Assembly (NCBI GenBank): GCA_015501075.1
Contig: JADNYJ010000107.1
Coordinates: 62,001-126,000, forward strand
Direction: 5' to 3'
Length of the DNA stretch: 64,000 bases
Source: Gymnopilus junonius
Lineage: Eukaryota; Basidiomycota; Agaricomycetes; Agaricales; Galerinaceae
Below, piece after piece: positions 55,301-64,000 of this stretch. Below the pieces are notes generated by a model. That model did not search any database. It saw only the letters and a program-made list of their open reading frames with translations, and was not told the DNA's origin. Positions within the stretch are counted from its first letter, which is position 1. The number at the start of each line of letters is the position of its first letter. Both the position numbers and the translations under genes were made by a program.

Positions 55301-58078
55301 TGATCAGCAGACGAGCCCGCAGATTTGAAATGATCACAGATGGTATCTGGTGTAATTCTGATGTTATTGATCATGACGCCTCATTGCCGGAGAAGAAGAT
55401 TGTGGAAGCATTTAAAGACATGCTTCCAGTCTTTGTCCCATGTAAGATCGTCATCTCCAACATGAAGGTCAAGGAATTTGAGAGGGTGGAGAAGGTGATA
55501 AATTGGCGAGCCGACAGATAGTTTTTGTTTAAATGTGAGGAGAATAAACGCTGATCCACGGCGAGATTCACCATCAGATGCTATAGACACGGTGCATAAT
55601 TTAGTCTTTTCTTTCAGACCATCTATGCCATCGAGGATGGTTTGAATCAGTGTGGAATATTCCTCTCCAGTTTCGCATTTACAATCTCCAGATACAAGGA
55701 CAGGTCGGGCAGGGTATATGTGATGATCTTTGCATAGAATTCCTAAGGCACCCACAGTAGCCTATAATTAGAGTCATTTAGCCTCGGATCAGAAGCAAAG
55801 TTCCAAATGGAGCCAAAACTGAAACGTTCTCACCTCTCCTGCATAATGCACCTTCTCGCTCTCACTCTCATTGTTGAGGTGGCGAAACAGCTCCTCCAAG
55901 TCCCCTTCATTGATGAATTCCAAGGATGTCCTATGCCGTGCTCTCTGCAGACTCCCAGAAAGTAATTGGACTTTGGATCCCAACAGATCCTCTTTTCTGT
56001 AGCAAGCTATCGAACATCACCATGGTATGCAGTACGTTTTCTTCGATCTGATTGTGAATAACTCCAGCACACTTTCCAGTGAAGCTTGAACGTTGGATTT
56101 AACCTCTCCTGTCATCGGCTGTCCACAAGAAGGGATGATTGGTGGGACAATTGAGCGAGTTCTAAGGTACGAGACACTTGGTCCACCCAGCGCTTTCTGA
56201 TAGATTCCAGCAACACGATTTCCAGATAGTCTCCATATGAGCAGGGCCTTCATATCCTCCTCCTCCGTGTAGCTTTTCGGGCGGTAATGGCCCTGGGCAG
56301 CTGTGAGCACTGAGGCAAGAAGACCCCAAGCGCCCTTTTTTTGCTGAAGGCCAATGCTGATAATGCGGTTGACACGTTGAACCTCGCCACTAGCAATCGC
56401 CATCAGCAATCGCTTTTGTTCCGACAATGCAGCTGTTTTTCCAAGCAGTTTCTTGGCCTGGTTCAATCCACGAAACCGATAGAACTCGATCTCCTGGTTT
56501 TTTTGCTGAAGGAGCTCTTGGAGGCCGCCGCAACCATGGTATGCATACGGAGCATTTGGATGGACTCCATCCGTCATTCTTGTGAGTATCCCTTCGAGGC
56601 TGGTGTTTTTAGCTAGCTGTCGGCATGGCTGACAGCTCTCAAAACTTCCTGCTGACCGCCCAGTACATGATCGCACAAAAAGCGTCAATCCTCTGTCATC
56701 AAATGTGCAGTTCCATGGAAGGGGATGGACATCATGTAATGCCAAGGGGTAAGTGCTATGTGGTGATTTGTCGTCTGGAATGATGAGTCGATATCCACTG
56801 CATCTGGGAACTGCCTTCTTGTTCTGCTTTTCAGGCGCGAATGATTCCACATCAATTATCTCCTGTTTGTGCTCTGCTATGCTCAATCCGTCATGGATTT
56901 CATTGGGTACGAGGTCGTTTGGGTCTGATATTGGTAGGATTCTTGATACTACTGAACCTTGTGCATCCGATGCCCTGATCACAATGGTGAGTTGCATGAT
57001 TGTCCATGATACAAATAACCACTCACTTCTTCTCCAAAGCCGCCATCAAGTACGATAGCTTGCCTTCAAATAGACCCTCCTTCACCCCGCATTTTACAAC
57101 AAAGTGTTTCACGAAGTTTTCCAGGCCGTCCAACCCTTTTCTCCCTCACCAAATGATGGGATCCATGTCTTCCTCCATCCCCCAACCTAGAACCACTTTC
57201 AAGAGTGCATTCAAGACTGTTTCCCACAGCTCATCTGCATCCAACAGTGGATCATCAAATCGTGTTGGGTCTCCTTCAAAGATTGCCAATTTATCATTGG
57301 CTGTAGCTTCAGGGACAGTATCTGGTAGGTTCTTGATTAGATCATGTAATGTCCCAAGGAAGCCTTTGACAATTGGCTCTGCAGCAGGTTCTGATGATGC
57401 TCGTGGAGTGTGTTGCATGTTTATGGTGGGTAAGACTGTCTTCTCTGCTGGCTGAGCAACTTTGCTTCCCTGGATGAGTTCAGATCGAGGAATTGTCAAA
57501 GGTACATGAGCGGCTTTCGGCTGGGCAAAGAAGTTGAGTAGGGTGGGGCGTTTTGCTGTCTTTTCATTCTTTTCATGTTTCTCCTTTGCTTTTATGCATG
57601 TCTTCTTTCCGCGATGGTTTTTTTCGAGATTGGCAAGGCCGGCAGTGCCACAATGGATGCAGGTTTTGCAATCTGGGCAAACTGCATACCCGTCAGAGTC
57701 GAGTGTGGCTCCCTAATGTGTCATTAGTATGATATAAACATAGATTCCTGGTCTTACCTCTTGATTTGAGCTACTCTCCATGTAGATTGGCAATGAAAGG
57801 GTGTCAGGAGCAGTCGTGACAGTCTGGGGGCTGATCACCGCTACTGATTAGATAAACTTCAATCTTTTGCACATTAATCAATATTTTTACAAGGACTATG
57901 GCTATTCTAAACATCTGAGAGTCTCGTAGATGCATGTTAAAGGCTCTAAGCTCATCTAAAAGCCATTTTGAGGCCGATTTGGGAGGTGTTCCAAAAAAAT
58001 TTTAAGCCGGCCTATGGCCGGGCTACCTACCCAACCCCCGGTCCGGGATTCTATTTCCCGAACCCCCTTGCTTCAGCT
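52360..58078 (-). mobile_element. complete 5.7-kb DNA transposon with 8-bp target duplication
   Basis: The element spans 52368-58070. Its left end reads CAAGGGGGTTCTGGAAAAAT and its right end, reverse-complemented, CAAGGGGGTTCGGGAAATAG, so 17 of the first 20 bases agree. Just outside, CTTCAGCT occurs at 52360-52367 and again at 58071-58078, a perfect 8-bp target-site duplication. Inside both ends are GC-rich palindromes built on AAGCC and GGGCT (about 52410-52435 and 58003-58025). One minus-strand gene fills the interior. Eight-base duplications are typical of hAT and P-like superfamilies. The gene does not look like a classical hAT transposase (no BED-hAT dimerisation end is seen), so I leave the superfamily open. 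Confidence 0.85.
52495..57781 (-). pseudogene. transposase-like gene with N-terminal zinc finger and C-terminal PHD finger
   Basis: The frame starts at ATG 57781 (MESSSNQE) and, after one intron, enters a Cys/His finger (AVCPDCKTCIHCGTAGLANL, then H and C) with a basic end. A long middle follows: VSGDCKCETGEEYSTLIQTI and VSIASDGESRRGSAF (55.7-55.6 kb), FNPDDQQDVKMAFDMLKDIW (55.27 kb) and TDRLEELFGILRTMVGND (54.9 kb). The G-x-D-x-L-E-x-x-F pattern with upstream Asp residues resembles the split RNase H core of P-element/THAP9-type transposases. The final exons encode a PHD finger (CLCGEVV ... CKQATCVTQW, FHLRCGP ... NWICDVC) and a basic tail, stop at 52495. Lesions: TGA at 57146-57148 and one-base shifts near 55025, 54930 and 54640. 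It must have been active until recently, as the termini are intact. Confidence 0.7.
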
Positions 58079-58382
58079 GTCTCTACCTTTTTGATGCAAC
58101 TAGGCCTAGGCACATCAGAATAAATTCCATCAGTGACTATACATTCTTGATCCGTCACCTTGCGCATTCATTCCTTGCCTCTCACCACTACTTATATGCG
58201 ATGCTATCTGCAAGGTCAACACAACATTTTCTCAGATACAACTTCCTACTAAGATCCTAGGGATGGGACATATCTACTCCCCTTATAATCACCAGGTGTC
58301 ACAATTAGAATTCAACAATTTCGGCTATAGATGTAAGTACACTTGTCAGATCCTCTTCACACCGACTACTTACTGAGCCCGA

Positions 58383-60086
58383 TCACATAGCAACACCAGC
58401 CACCTGTACAGGAAATCGCCTATTTACAAGCTGGCGGTCTTCAGGCTTTCCAGTTACTTGAGCCCTTCTAATTTGCCATTCTACAAGCAACAACACTTGG
58501 AATCGTAAGGCATGCTCTTCACCTGAATGACATACCTCCAGCAGTAGGGATCTTCCCCTCGAATTCTTCAAAGATGCCATCTGGAAGAGGACTCATGAGA
58601 GATGCCAGCGCTTTAAATGGTTGTAGAGGTATCTCTGGCAACATTGTAGCAAAGTAGAACAATCCAAGTCTGGGGAGACTTTGAGCAGTGAGTAGCTAAA
58701 ACTTTTGAACGTTCTGAGGATAACTTACTACCTCTGGTCATCAGGTGGCTCGTGGACTTAGACAAAGGCCAGTTGAATACTACTAACCACATGAGGTTAG
58801 CAGAATATTCTTACCTCGGTGGACGGCCGCCTTCAGTAACCCGCCTGTCGTAAATTCCATCGCATCTCCGACATTTACAAGAATTCTGCTTGGGTAATGT
58901 TGTATGTATTTCCATCGATCATTTACAAATACCTGCAGACCGGCAGTGGGTTGCAAGTCTAGGAAGGCTAGGGAGTGAACATTTTGATAGAGGGTACGTC
59001 CATTCGCACAAAGAAATGTCAATGATCCACTATAAATTGAATCAGCATAACTTCTTATTAGGATGGTATGTCCTACCGATCTGTGTGTACTGGAAGCCAT
59101 AATTTCTTCATTTTACTGCGGTCTTCTTCGGACGGCGGGTCTGACGCACACAAGAGTCAGTAATATTGATGTGAAATACACCACATGACTTACGGTACAT
59201 GGCTCCACGGAATAAATCTCTGGTATGGATGATATCTTGTGGACCATCCTTTCGACGATGCATATTCCAAAAGCTGTCTTTTGTGATGAGACTACGAGTA
59301 AGTCTCATGAAAGAAGGGAACCCACCTATCTCTGTCCATCCCTAGTCCTTGAGATATAATCAAAAGCAAGGTATGCAATAGAACAAAATGGGTATACTGG
59401 ATTGTTACGTTATGCAACTGGTAACTTCGTCGTCACTTCCGCACGCACATTGTAAAATTCTCGTATTTCATCGAGGTATGGCCAGAAAACGGCAGGTTGA
59501 AGATCTTTGATGACCGTCTTAGGATAGAAGTCGTGCGACTTTTTTTTCTTTCATTAGCCTTTGCATCATTGAACTTCAAGCAGAAATTTACTTCTGTAGT
59601 GTCTCGTGCGCAGTTGCTGCGCTTATAATAACCCTGAGGCTATTTTTCTAATCAATAGTTAGAACGTATGTAAAAGAGGCTTCACTTGCCTTATAGCCCG
59701 CCCAGCTTCCTTCCGATATCTTTGTGTGGAATTCATGTTTTACCTTCTCACTCACGGAGAGCCACATATAGGCTAAATCAAACTGTCGACTAATAGTCTC
59801 TGGGGTTAACCCATGGCCAGTAATAACAATGAAACCAGTCTCCTGAAAAGCCCGAATCGCCTCATCAATTGTGTGCTGTGCAGTAGCTGACATCAAGTCG
59901 GGGTTGGCAATAAGGCTTGATATGTCGATTACGGTGAGGTCCACATATTCACCTGCTAATTTCAATGAAGAAAGGGCTGAAGTACAAATGACCCTCACTG
60001 TCAGGTATGCAGTCTGTCTCTTTGGAAGCCAGCCAAAGTAGTGTTTGGTGGTAGGGGAGCCAGGTCAGCCGTATAGTGGAATACAT
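58383..60086 (-). CDS. 2-oxoglutarate/Fe(II) oxygenase, isopenicillin-N-synthase-like
   Basis: Minus exons carry the DIOX_N part (EYVDLTVIDISSLIANPDL, then AFQETGFIVITGHGL), CARDTTE, DFYPKTVIKDLQPAVFWPYL and DSFWNMHRRKDGPQD. The catalytic region follows: KLWLPVHTDRGSLTFL, giving the H-x-D iron ligands, and AGLQVFVNDRWKYIQHYPS with GDAMEFTTGGLLKAAVHR, giving the distal His. It ends at 58383 after an AEEW-like TAGEW exon. One intron (donor near 59694) is GC-AG. The order matches fungal members of the isopenicillin-N-synthase/clavaminate-synthase-like group, which oxidise small molecules or metabolites. The N-terminal 20 codons, from ATG 60086, show two possible frame changes, so the start is uncertain. 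The transposon right end lies about 300 bp beyond its 3' end. Confidence 0.7.
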
Positions 60087-61637
60087 GCAATGAGAAGCTG
60101 GAATTGGGAGTAAGGCAAGTGGCAAGGCACTCAGGCCCATGAGGGAGGAACAAATGAAGCGTTGGGAACTTCCCTGTCATCGCTGGCCCTTTCAGCCATA
60201 TTTATACCATTGTTATTTTTATCAGCAACTATGTGCATCCCATTGCGCTTTCTGTTGTTCCAGAACATGAATTATTTTTTTTCCCTGTCTCTATTTGAAG
60301 GTTCTTATTGCATATTCAATAGCCTTAGAGCCTAAGAAAATAGAGGATGAAGCCATTGAACAGATGTTTGCTAAAAATTGAGAGGCCAACACAATTTGGC
60401 GCTAATTGCAGCATGGCCTTCCTTGACATCTCCCCACTTGCTTTCCCCATTTCATAGTGAATGACTCACACCATAGTCAAATAATTATAGTTAAGAGGTC
60501 TGCTGACTAGATTTTTAGTGGCTACGTGCTGGGCTGAGTTCCGCCTCGGAGAGAGCTTCGCTGATGTTGCACTAGTGGTTTATTCTTGTTATAGTATAAA
60601 AGTGTAGCATCTGGATTTCTGTTTCAAAGGTTGGAATCATTGAGATGTGTTAGGTTTCTGAACACTTCTTTTCAATATTGATCACCTTACGGACCCTAAC
60701 CAATACTCCACTTATGGTAACCTGTGTACTCAACTACAATTCGCGGAGTTCTACAGTTTGGACTATCCCGAACTGGCTAAACGTGGTGTGGCACCCTGCA
60801 TTGAGCTTGCTTCCTCTCTTCTTCCTATCGTGTCAGAGTTATAAGAATGCAATCTTCTTCGTATGGTCAAAGTTGACCCCAGACACATGGCTGCAGATTG
60901 AGGTACTGTAAATAACCCGTTCTGTGTGGGAACGGTATAAGATGAGGGGAAATCCGAAGGAACCGAGTAAGACGATTGACGGAACAATCAAATACTAGGG
61001 TACTATGTTCAAGTAGATAGTGGTGAAATGAAAATAAGTCTTGATGCTTTGAGGGTGTTTGGTGGAATAAGAGAGCCTAAGGATCACCTCGAGTGTCCTT
61101 AGCGAGCTCAAATGAGAGAATACGAGTGGGTAAGGAACTTTGAGTAGATTCCAAAGTTCCCTGTACCCATGAGAAAGTGAGTAGGTTTGGAGATTTTGAC
61201 TTCTTTGCAAGTCAGATAGAGCTCTTGTAGCTCTCATTTTGAGTGGGGAAAAATGCACTGAAATTAACCGAAGAAAATATGTAGCTACTACATGGTTTAT
61301 ATACCTCTTTTAGCTACGAAAATTTCCTTGAAATTTTTATAGGAATAAATCTAAGGCTGAAATTTGAATGGGGACAAGTCAGGGCGCCAAAGAGATGAAT
61401 GAAGGAATAAGAAATTAGCGAGGTGGTTGCCCTGACAAGGAATAAAGTAAAAGGAAACTTATACATATATGGTAATTTTCTGTAATCACGTTGCCAGTGC
61501 GAGTTGAGCAGGTGGACGGAAACAAATTCTTTCAATTCAGTGGCTTCGAGCTGGGCCGTTGGTGGTGTCGCAGCTGACTCACTAATAGATCGAGGTGAGT
61601 CTGCCGCCATAACGATTTTGCGTAATTCCGTGCTCAG
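60087..61637. other. intergenic region
   Basis: This is the promoter side of the oxygenase and the upstream flank of the 61638 ORF. The short frames present (for example 60678-60911 plus) have no supported gene structure. No repeat or RNA gene was recognised. Confidence 0.45.
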
Positions 61638-62483
61638 ATGGAGTACCGTCTTCACACCTCCCGGGAAGTTTTGAATGCTGACATCCCTGTCAGCTCGTGT
61701 CGGAATAAAACACCCATGACAGCCGCCATTGATGAATCTTTGAGCGATATGTCGATGTCCGAAAACGAAGAAGACTCTCTACCCCAAGAGAACCAGGAGC
61801 AGCTCCCAACTATCTGGGACATATATCCACGTGACACCGAGTCGTACAACACAATACTTGGAAGCATCGCTGGGTACTACCGTGCTGAACTAGCCACCAT
61901 CGAAGCCACCGTCAACCAACTATTGATCTACCTGGTGTTCTGTAGCCGCGACATGGTGACACTTGAGCACCTGCTCAGCCAGCTATGTGCTGCCATAGCT
62001 CTCCAATGGGGAGCTGAAGACGCAGGTGGTGAGACCAAAATTCCGACGTCATTCTTTGAAACGGCTCGGGCAGCCTTGGTTGCGAAAAGAAATGGGGCCA
62101 ATCCAGAGGCAATAGCGGTGAACGATACCTGCTTCGAAGTGTTCCTTGAGCTGGCAGTTGACAGGGAAAATAGCGAGGCCATGCAGAGGCTAACATGCGA
62201 GGCCGCTGCCCAAATTCTCCAAGTGGAAGCAGCATGCCGGCGCCTATCAATTTCCAACTGTCTTGTTGAAGCAAATGCTACGCTTATGCGCGCTGGTGAA
62301 ATCGCCGTGAATGCAGAACAACTCGGAATTGGCGATGAATCCAGGGCGATACAGACATTGGTGGAACGGTTGGAGGAACAGATGAGGCGCTTGCGAGGAG
62401 AGTTGCGAGTCGTGGGTCACCATCCCACCGCATCCACTCCGGACCTTCACCAGATGTGGCATCCTTCAACAGAGTGGGAGTAA
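61638..62483 (+). CDS. unrecognised intronless 281-aa protein
   Basis: A single uninterrupted frame starts MEYRLHTSREVLNADIPVSS. After an acidic Ser/Glu stretch (SLSDMSMSENEEDSLPQENQ) it becomes strongly helical (YYRAELATIEATVNQLLIYL, then AGEIAVNAEQLGIGDESRAI and LVERLEEQMRRLRGEL). Coiled-coil-like heptads near the C-terminus suggest oligomerisation. An intronless frame of this length is unusual here, and it faces the end of a Ty3/gypsy pol gene 215 bp away. It could be an accessory antisense ORF of that element, a captured gene, or a host gene. I cannot decide between these. Confidence 0.5.
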   Translation: MEYRLHTSREVLNADIPVSSCRNKTPMTAAIDESLSDMSMSENEEDSLPQENQEQLPTIWDIYPRDTESYNTILGSIAGYYRAELATIEATVNQLLIYLVFCSRDMVTLEHLLSQLCAAIALQWGAEDAGGETKIPTSFFETARAALVAKRNGANPEAIAVNDTCFEVFLELAVDRENSEAMQRLTCEAAAQILQVEAACRRLSISNCLVEANATLMRAGEIAVNAEQLGIGDESRAIQTLVERLEEQMRRLRGELRVVGHHPTASTPDLHQMWHPSTEWE

Positions 62484-62697
62484 AGCCTGGCATGTGAACG
62501 AGAAGCGAAATGAAAAATCTTGAATTAAATGGTCGAAGAAAAGAAAACGAGAAAATATAACTGAGCAGGGTGAGGACAAAACCTATATTTGAGTCGATGG
62601 TGACTCTCAATGAGTCTATTTTTGTTACGGCTTCCAATGTATTTTTAGGCCATGACGTGGGACTATACGTCCCTTTTGTACTTGAATTTCTTGAAGT

Positions 62698-64000
62698 CTA
62701 TTCTTCATCGTCCTCCACTTCTTCTGCCAATGCATCCAGGTCGGAATCAGCGATATCAAGAATCCGAGTAACCGGTATGGCGTGCATATTACGTGGGTAA
62801 TACGGGAAGAGGCGGAATGCGGCATAACGAAGTTTTGACAGCGAACCATCAAGCTCAGCGAGAAGGTAGGAACCACCTTAGGTTTGGTGTACGACAAGCA
62901 TGGGACCAAAGTACCTGGGCTTAGTCTTGCTTCCCAGGTCTTTGTCGACCGTGGAATTACGAACCAGCACAAGGGAACCGGGTTTAAATGAAAACACCAC
63001 CTTGCTCGCAAGGTGGTCCTTCTCCCTTGCTGCTATTGCTGCCCAGCGAGCCGTCAATATTCTTTCTTTTACAATGGCGAGCTGCTCAGGTCGTTTCTGG
63101 AGCATTCTCGCCCGTTCTACAATGAGGTCCTCTGTACCGAGTTCACCATTGGGCGGTGGCGCCAGGTAGGTAGCTTCGGCGAGATCGAAAGGAAGCAAAG
63201 GCTCGACACCATGGGCGAGGTAAAATGGTGAGTGCCCCGTCGATTTCATAATAGTAACTCGCTCCGCCCAGAAGATCGAAGGCATGACATTTGGCCAGCG
63301 AGACTCATCACCGTCCGCCGCCTTGACCACCGCTTCTTGAACATCGAAGTGGCGTCGCTCAATGGGACCTTGAGCTTTCGAGTTGTAAGGCGAGATCCTA
63401 ATATAATGGATGTGGTACTTCACTTGCAGAAGCTCGACAGCCTGAATACACTGAGGTGCGTTATCTGTAACAATTTCTTCCACTGCTCCCTATCAGCAAA
63501 GAATGTCGTTAAAAATAAACTTTGAAATTGCCAGGGCGTTTTCCTTGCGAAGCATAGCCCATTCAGGCCATGCAGTGAGCGAACAGCGGGCATGTACAAT
63601 ATATCGGTATCCCGCGGCCTTGGGCATGAGCATAGTATCGATATATGCTTTGCGAAATAATCCACGAGGAGTGGGTATGGTAGGCGGAATATGAAGCTTC
63701 TTGACTTGATGAAGCTGACATTCATGACAGGTACGAATATACCACTTAACATCATTTTCGAGGCATGGCCACCAGAATCGTTCGAGGAGGCGAAGTCAGA
63801 CTGAGAAGACACCTTTATGTCCAAGATCATCATGGGCCTGAGTTATTAGGATCAAGCATTTTTCGCGAGGTACGTATAGCTTGTGCCATCCAGAGCGATC
63901 CTTGCACCAAAGCTGACCCCCTTGAATAAAGAAATCGGAGGCCTGATGAATAAATCGGGAGAATTCCAAGTCCGTAACATCGTCGGGCCTGACTGGATTA
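62698..64000 (-). mobile_element. 3' part of a decayed Ty3/gypsy retrotransposon (integrase end of pol)
   Basis: The minus frame enters the window within pol and ends with TAG at 62698. It carries the integrase zinc-binding end (TCHECQLHQVKKLHIP), then AYIDTMLMPKAAGYRYIVHA with the first catalytic Asp. Next are EEIVTDNAPQCIQAVELLQV with the second Asp, and ISPYNSKAQGPIERRHFDVQ with the cat-alytic Glu. The C-terminal chromatin-side tail is KPRYFGPMLVV followed by GGSYLLAELDGSLSKLR. Stops interrupt it at 63796-63798 (TGA), 63493-63495 and 63490-63492 (TGA and TAG adjacent) and 62878-62880 (TAA). Reverse transcriptase and gag lie beyond the window. I could not mark an LTR in 61.0-62.7 kb. Confidence 0.8.

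Noticed and set aside
52368..58070. Reading the 52-58 kb terminal similarity as long terminal repeats
   Set aside because: The ends match in inverted and not direct orientation, the target duplication is 8 bp, and no reverse transcriptase or integrase is present.

Overview
The window is nuclear DNA of a mushroom-forming basidiomycete (Agaricomycetes). The evidence is many short GT-AG introns (about 48-75 nt, a few GC-AG), several protein families that are largely basidiomycete-specific (DUF6534- and DUF6593-type proteins, mucin-like single-pass membrane proteins with two beta-sandwich modules) and fungal transposons of the Plavaka, Helitron and Ty3/gypsy groups. There is no sign of bacterial or organelle sequence.

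Layout. 0-9.3 kb: the 3' end of one copy of a mucin-like membrane protein gene and, about 7 kb downstream, a full second copy (with a probable 1-nt frameshift). Between them lie a small four-exon gene (515-1119, minus) and a field of decayed, tandemly repeated exon pieces, three recognisable as 40S ribosomal protein uS2 (Rps0). 10.2-16.1 kb: a quiet genic stretch with a decayed DUF6534-type membrane protein, an HGGG/GDSAGG alpha/beta hydrolase, an MPPED-like metallophosphoesterase and a small secreted beta-trefoil-like protein. A truncated paralog of the last gene is cut off by a 32-nt poly(T) tract. 16.9-24 kb: an AT-rich, decayed Helitron on the minus strand (DUF6570-like N-terminus, HUH Rep, Pif1 helicase, and an extra C-terminal papain-fold deubiquitinase-like domain). 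24-37.7 kb: an accessory block of intron-rich genes not tied to ordinary housekeeping: a JmjC-like protein, a nucleotidyltransferase-fold protein, a long charged nuclear-type protein and a divergent partner gene. 37.4-43 kb: a small inverted-repeat element, a DUF6698-like gene and a Plavaka transposase gene with at least five TGA stops. 43-46 kb: pyrimidine-rich DNA without genes. 46.1-47.6 kb: intact CYS3-type cystathionine gamma-lyase with a CACGTG box upstream. 51.4-52.1 kb: a DUF6593 gene.

52.36-58.08 kb is the most interesting unit: a complete 5.7-kb DNA transposon. It has near-perfect terminal inverted repeats beginning CAAGGGGGTTC and a perfect 8-bp target duplication (CTTCAGCT). It carries one long minus-strand gene whose product has a Cys/His zinc finger at the N-terminus, a transposase-like core with a G-x-D-x-L-E-x-x-F motif, and a PHD finger at the C-terminus. 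It interrupts nothing obvious but abuts a 2-oxoglutarate/Fe(II) oxygenase gene (58.4-60.1 kb). The window ends with an unrecognised 281-aa ORF and the 3' part of a decayed Ty3/gypsy pol gene reading toward it.

Across unrelated transposons nearly all premature stops are TGA, plus one adjacent TGA-TAG pair where related elements would have Arg-Trp. This looks like C-to-T decay of methylated or hypermutated repeats, while CYS3, the hydrolase and the phosphoesterase are intact. Exon coordinates were deduced by eye from splice signals and frame continuity; family names come from motif recognition, not from a search.
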